A stretch of DNA of 64,000 nt from Trichosphaerium sp. ATCC 40318 (Eukaryota > Discosea > Flabellinia > Trichosidae), in NCBI GenBank assembly GCA_038496445.1, contig JALMLS010000450.1:186001-250000 (forward strand). The letters run 5' to 3'. The notes beneath the pieces are model-generated. The model was not told the origin of the DNA. It searched no databases and saw only the letters and a list, made by a program, of their open reading frames with translations. Both the position numbers and the translations under genes were made by a program. Shown here piece by piece: positions 61,101-64,000 of the stretch (position 1 is the stretch's first letter; the number at the start of each line of letters is the position of its first letter).

Positions 61101-62069
61101 TGGATGTTGTTTGTACAAAAGAGTTAAACAGCTTACAAAAAAAAACCAAATTACAAAAAAAGTTCGTTTGAAAAACATCATGCTAAGATTTTCCTTATAC
61201 AATTCACGTAACTAACTATCCAATGCCTAAAATCTCCTCATTCCAAAGATTAAATACCAGTATTCTAAGCATGTTTTTTTTTCGCACAGTATTAGTAAAG
61301 TACACGAGTTTCTCAAGATTTTAAACGTCAAATTCACGCACTTGCTTAAACTGTCAATATACATGATGACAGCACAATGTACTCTTCTCTCCAAGTTCAT
61401 GACGATGCTAACGATTACAAGTAACAACTTTTTTTTGCTTACTACATTGATTGAATCGTCATTTTAATCAGTAACCATAAAAAAATGTACAAAAAAAGTT
61501 CTGAACTTTTTTTCAAAGTAACTTGGACAATAGCGCTACCCAAACGGCTGAATGGCTAGCAACACTTGAGAGTTCACAATACTTGCCTTTGGTGTATATC
61601 GCACTAGCTTGACCTATTGTAACATCATTGGACGGACCTCTTCTATGCAGATGGTTTCACTACAACAGTACAAGAGGTGCTTCAAATAAATTTGTCACAT
61701 GCTTTAAACCTTCGGTAAATGGTCATGTTAACTTCCTTTTTTTGTTTCAACCTTGGCACGCAAGTCACTTTTATGTGTGTTCGTTTATGTCAATTAACAA
61801 AATAGAGACTTTTACAAAGTGTGCAGTGTAAATGCCCATACAGGAGGTGGACGATTTTGGGTCTTTTCCTAATTTCCACCCTTACCCTTCTGTGTACTTT
61901 GTAAAAAGTCATGTTATCAGATTTGCAAATTATTCCTACAGCACCAAATGTGTTTCATGGAGATAATAGTAAGTTTTTCTTACTGATTAATAGAACTTTA
62001 CTAGAGCAACCTTACACAGATTAGACATATTGCACATGAAGCGAAATAATTTTGCTGAATGTTTCCAAG
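61101..62069. other. Intergenic stretch
   Basis: Short unrelated frames only. A stretch near 61630-61830 is open on the plus strand for 67 codons but shows no motif. No gene supported. Confidence 0.4.
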
Positions 62070-62867
62070 CTAATTAATTTTGCGCCTACCAGTGCACTTT
62101 TTCCTATAGCCATTATGATAGTAGATAGCGTGTACACCTGCCAATGCCTTCAAACCTTCATATGTTACATTTGTAAGTGATAAAGTAATCGTATGTACAC
62201 CTGCCAATGCCTTCAAACCTTCATCTGTTACATTTGTAAGTGATATACAAATATCATGTACACCTGCCAATGCTGCAATGCCATTGTCTGTTATTGACTC
62301 ACAACTATACAAGGAGATTGAGTGTACACCTGCCAATGCCTTCAAACCTTCATCTGTTACATTTGTATCTGATAAATCAATCTCATATACACCTGCCAAT
62401 GCTGCAATGCCATTGTCTGTTATTGATTTACAATTACATAGGTTGATAGTGTGTACACCTGTCAATACCTTCAAACCTTTATCTGTTACATTTGTAAGTG
62501 ATAAATTAATCTTATGTACACCTGCCAATGCCTTCAAACCTTCATCTGTTACTTTTGTAAGTGATAAATTGATATCATGTACACCTGCTAATGCCGCAAT
62601 ATTGTCGTTTGTTAGCGCACATCGAGTGAGATCAATAGTTGTATTGTGGAGTAATGGACTACCAGAAAGCATTTGAACTTCGTTTGTGTTTTTAATACTG
62701 ATACTACCATACCCAACATGGTTATGAACAATATCTTGTAAAAGATGGCACGTTTGGGCTGTACGAAGTGTATATGTCCCTTGTTTGAGAATATGGACTA
62801 TTAACTCAATTGGTAGCGCAACAAGGTCGAATACTTGGTTGAACTGTGTTTGTTTTTTCTTTTCCAT
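62070..62867 (-). CDS. F-box and leucine-rich-repeat protein
   Basis: ATG 62867 (upstream in-frame sequence has no ATG). The N-terminus carries an F-box (FDLVALPIELIVHILKQGTY, then TCHLLQDIV), the part that binds Skp1 in SCF ubiquitin ligases. About eight short LRRs follow with the pattern DEGLKALAGVHxIxLSxTNVT alternating with CxSITDNGIAALAGVHxI. The LRRs are so similar that their DNA forms a tandem repeat. They would recognise a substrate. Single exon, stop at 62070. The end (YHNGYRKKCTGRRKIN) departs from the LRR pattern. Confidence 0.75.
   Translation of the reverse strand: MEKKKQTQFNQVFDLVALPIELIVHILKQGTYTLRTAQTCHLLQDIVHNHVGYGSISIKNTNEVQMLSGSPLLHNTTIDLTRCALTNDNIAALAGVHDINLSLTKVTDEGLKALAGVHKINLSLTNVTDKGLKVLTGVHTINLCNCKSITDNGIAALAGVYEIDLSDTNVTDEGLKALAGVHSISLYSCESITDNGIAALAGVHDICISLTNVTDEGLKALAGVHTITLSLTNVTYEGLKALAGVHAIYYHNGYRKKCTGRRKIN
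62120..62600 (-). repeat. Tandem coding repeat of the LRR region
   Basis: The word CACCTGCCAATGCC and the following TTCAAACCTTCATCTGTTAC recur about every 69-75 nt. Two alternating unit types are visible, suggesting amplification of a two-LRR unit. Confidence 0.75.
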
Positions 62868-63610
62868 TGTATGCTCGCCGTTAGTTTTCGTTGAGCAAAT
62901 GTTATAAAGTAAAAGGAGAACTAGAGGGATAAATGCGTTTAGCTGGGTGATATTAAACACTTAATCACAGTTCTTACCGACATTAAGCCACGTTGTACAC
63001 GCTTATGTAAACACGGGCAGAGTATGTTGTACCGGTTAATGATTTTGACTTTAAGATACTGTGATATAACAGTTGAGTGGTTTAAGTTTTTATTAAACAC
63101 ACGTGTATCAAGACACTTGCTTTACATTACTCAAAAAGAAAACAAACAAAAGAACAACATACTACAACTTCATATACTTCAAACTCTAACTCCTTCTGCT
63201 ATATCGTACCGTCTGGCTTGAGACCTTTCACAAAGAGTTAAATCACCAGGACGTAGTAGTATATCTATGTTATAAGCGCACTTTGTACTGTCCAGGGTTC
63301 ATTGTGAACCAATCACAAAGATTGAATCATCACTTGCTCCTGGTAAAAAACAGTTCGTGGAAATCACGTGACAAAAAACAGAGCTGCTTTAAGCACTGCG
63401 TCTTGCCTTCTCTGCTTCAAAAGTATCACATTACGGTATAAAACAGCATCTTGTTTGAGTTATATTGTGGGACAGCCTGTTATACGTTCTAAGCCTACAA
63501 ACAACCTAATAAAAGTACTCAAAAAAGGTAACTAGTACGAAATGGTGAACAATCTAATCGGTTGATTTTATTTTAGACAAGTGCTACAGAGGAAAAATTC
63601 AAGAATGGCA
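62868..63610. other. Intergenic stretch
   Basis: No supported gene. CACGTG at 63100 and 63365. The frame upstream of the F-box ATG is open and hydrophobic for 31 codons but lacks an ATG. Confidence 0.4.
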
Positions 63611-64000
63611 CTACTGTGATTTGGTATCGATATCCATACAATCACAAGTAGGGCCCCAAAGTCCACAAGACTCACAAGGACCATCATTACCAGAAAAAAG
63701 ATAAACAAACTCTTCGACCAGCTTGTCATACTGTCCTTTTCTTGCACATGAAATACAGTGTGCCCAGCAGAGTGGTGTTGCTTTGGCTCTCGCAGCAACT
63801 AGTTGTTGTCGCAACTCGTTCTCCCTGGCTTCGGTTGTTGACAGATTTGTAGCTTCTTCCAACCAACTAATGTAAGCTCTGTCTATAGCAAGTTTTTCTT
63901 CAGGATAGGTGATGTTTAGGTACGCCATAACATAGACCAAATTGAGCAGGTCATCCGAAGGACCATACGTGTGTACCATATCTGGTTTTAAGGCTTGAAG
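63611..64000 (-). CDS. 3' end of a second Crinkler-type nuclease-kinase
   Basis: The minus strand from the window edge reads in frame to a stop at 63611. It includes HTYGPSDDLLNLVYVMAYLN, TYPEEKLAIDRAYISWLEEA, EEFVYLFSG and a Cys-rich end (CESCGLWGPTCDCMDID), closely matching the C-terminal kinase lobe of the 7644-10109 protein. The catalytic part lies beyond the window. The two copies are about 53 kb apart and in opposite orientation. Confidence 0.85.
   Translation of the reverse strand, partial: LQALKPDMVHTYGPSDDLLNLVYVMAYLNITYPEEKLAIDRAYISWLEEATNLSTTEARENELRQQLVAARAKATPLCWAHCISCARKGQYDKLVEEFVYLFSGNDGPCESCGLWGPTCDCMDIDTKSQ

Noticed and set aside
1-64000. CRISPR array, bacterial operon or prophage
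   Set aside because: No direct-repeat/spacer pattern and the genes are spliced eukaryotic genes; the only tandem repeats are coding exons.

Overview
This is eukaryotic nuclear DNA. It is AT-rich and densely intronic, with most genes split into many exons by introns of about 40-70 nt. These introns nearly all begin GTACGT (some GTAAGT, GTGCGT or GTATGT) and end in TAG or AAG. The gene content is frizzled/smoothened-like receptors, an actin-binding filamin, a Rab GTPase, RasGEF/RhoGEF signalling, FYVE, VIT/VWA, TerD and a Crinkler-type nuclease-kinase. This suggests a free-living amoeboid protist, perhaps an amoebozoan, but I cannot name the organism. Exon boundaries were inferred by eye from reading frame, splice signals and domain continuity.

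Layout, left to right: a frizzled-like receptor (740-2997, +); an iduronate-2-sulfatase-like enzyme (3284-5623, +); a 2-kb gene-poor stretch; a Crinkler-type PD-(D/E)XK nuclease plus protein kinase (7644-10109, +), with a partial paralogue entering from the right edge (63611-64000, -); a small secreted VOC/glyoxalase-like protein (10347-11222, +); a very unusual zinc motif-Rab-VIT-VWA fusion (11433-16268, -); a secreted or type I membrane beta-helix-like protein (16384-19323, -); a TerD-TerD-FYVE protein (19921-22049, +); and a 15.4-kb gene for a giant filamin with two CH domains, about 38 filamin/Ig repeats and a C-terminal four-helix membrane domain (22818-38263, +).

The right half holds a hypothetical ORF (39493-39921, +), a secreted protein of unclear family (40570-41732, -), a PLGRKT orthologue (42129-42810, -) and a second frizzled-like receptor (43194-45725, -). 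Next comes a RasGEF_N-RasGEF-DH-PH-Kelch-pseudokinase protein (about 46138-53858, +), a degenerate tRNA-like sequence, an RtcB RNA ligase (55666-57688, +), several decayed or partial genes (57.7-61.1 kb), and an F-box/LRR protein (62070-62867, -).

The strongest candidates for undescribed biology are domain fusions whose parts are joined inside single reading frames. They are Rab to VIT-VWA, filamin to a multipass membrane anchor, TerD to FYVE, and RasGEF to RhoGEF to Kelch to a dead kinase. Several would link small-GTPase or phosphoinositide signalling to membranes and cortex, although no shared pathway can be shown from sequence alone. The genome-level signals are the near-uniform GTACGT donor and an excess of the palindrome CACGTG in introns and intergenic DNA.
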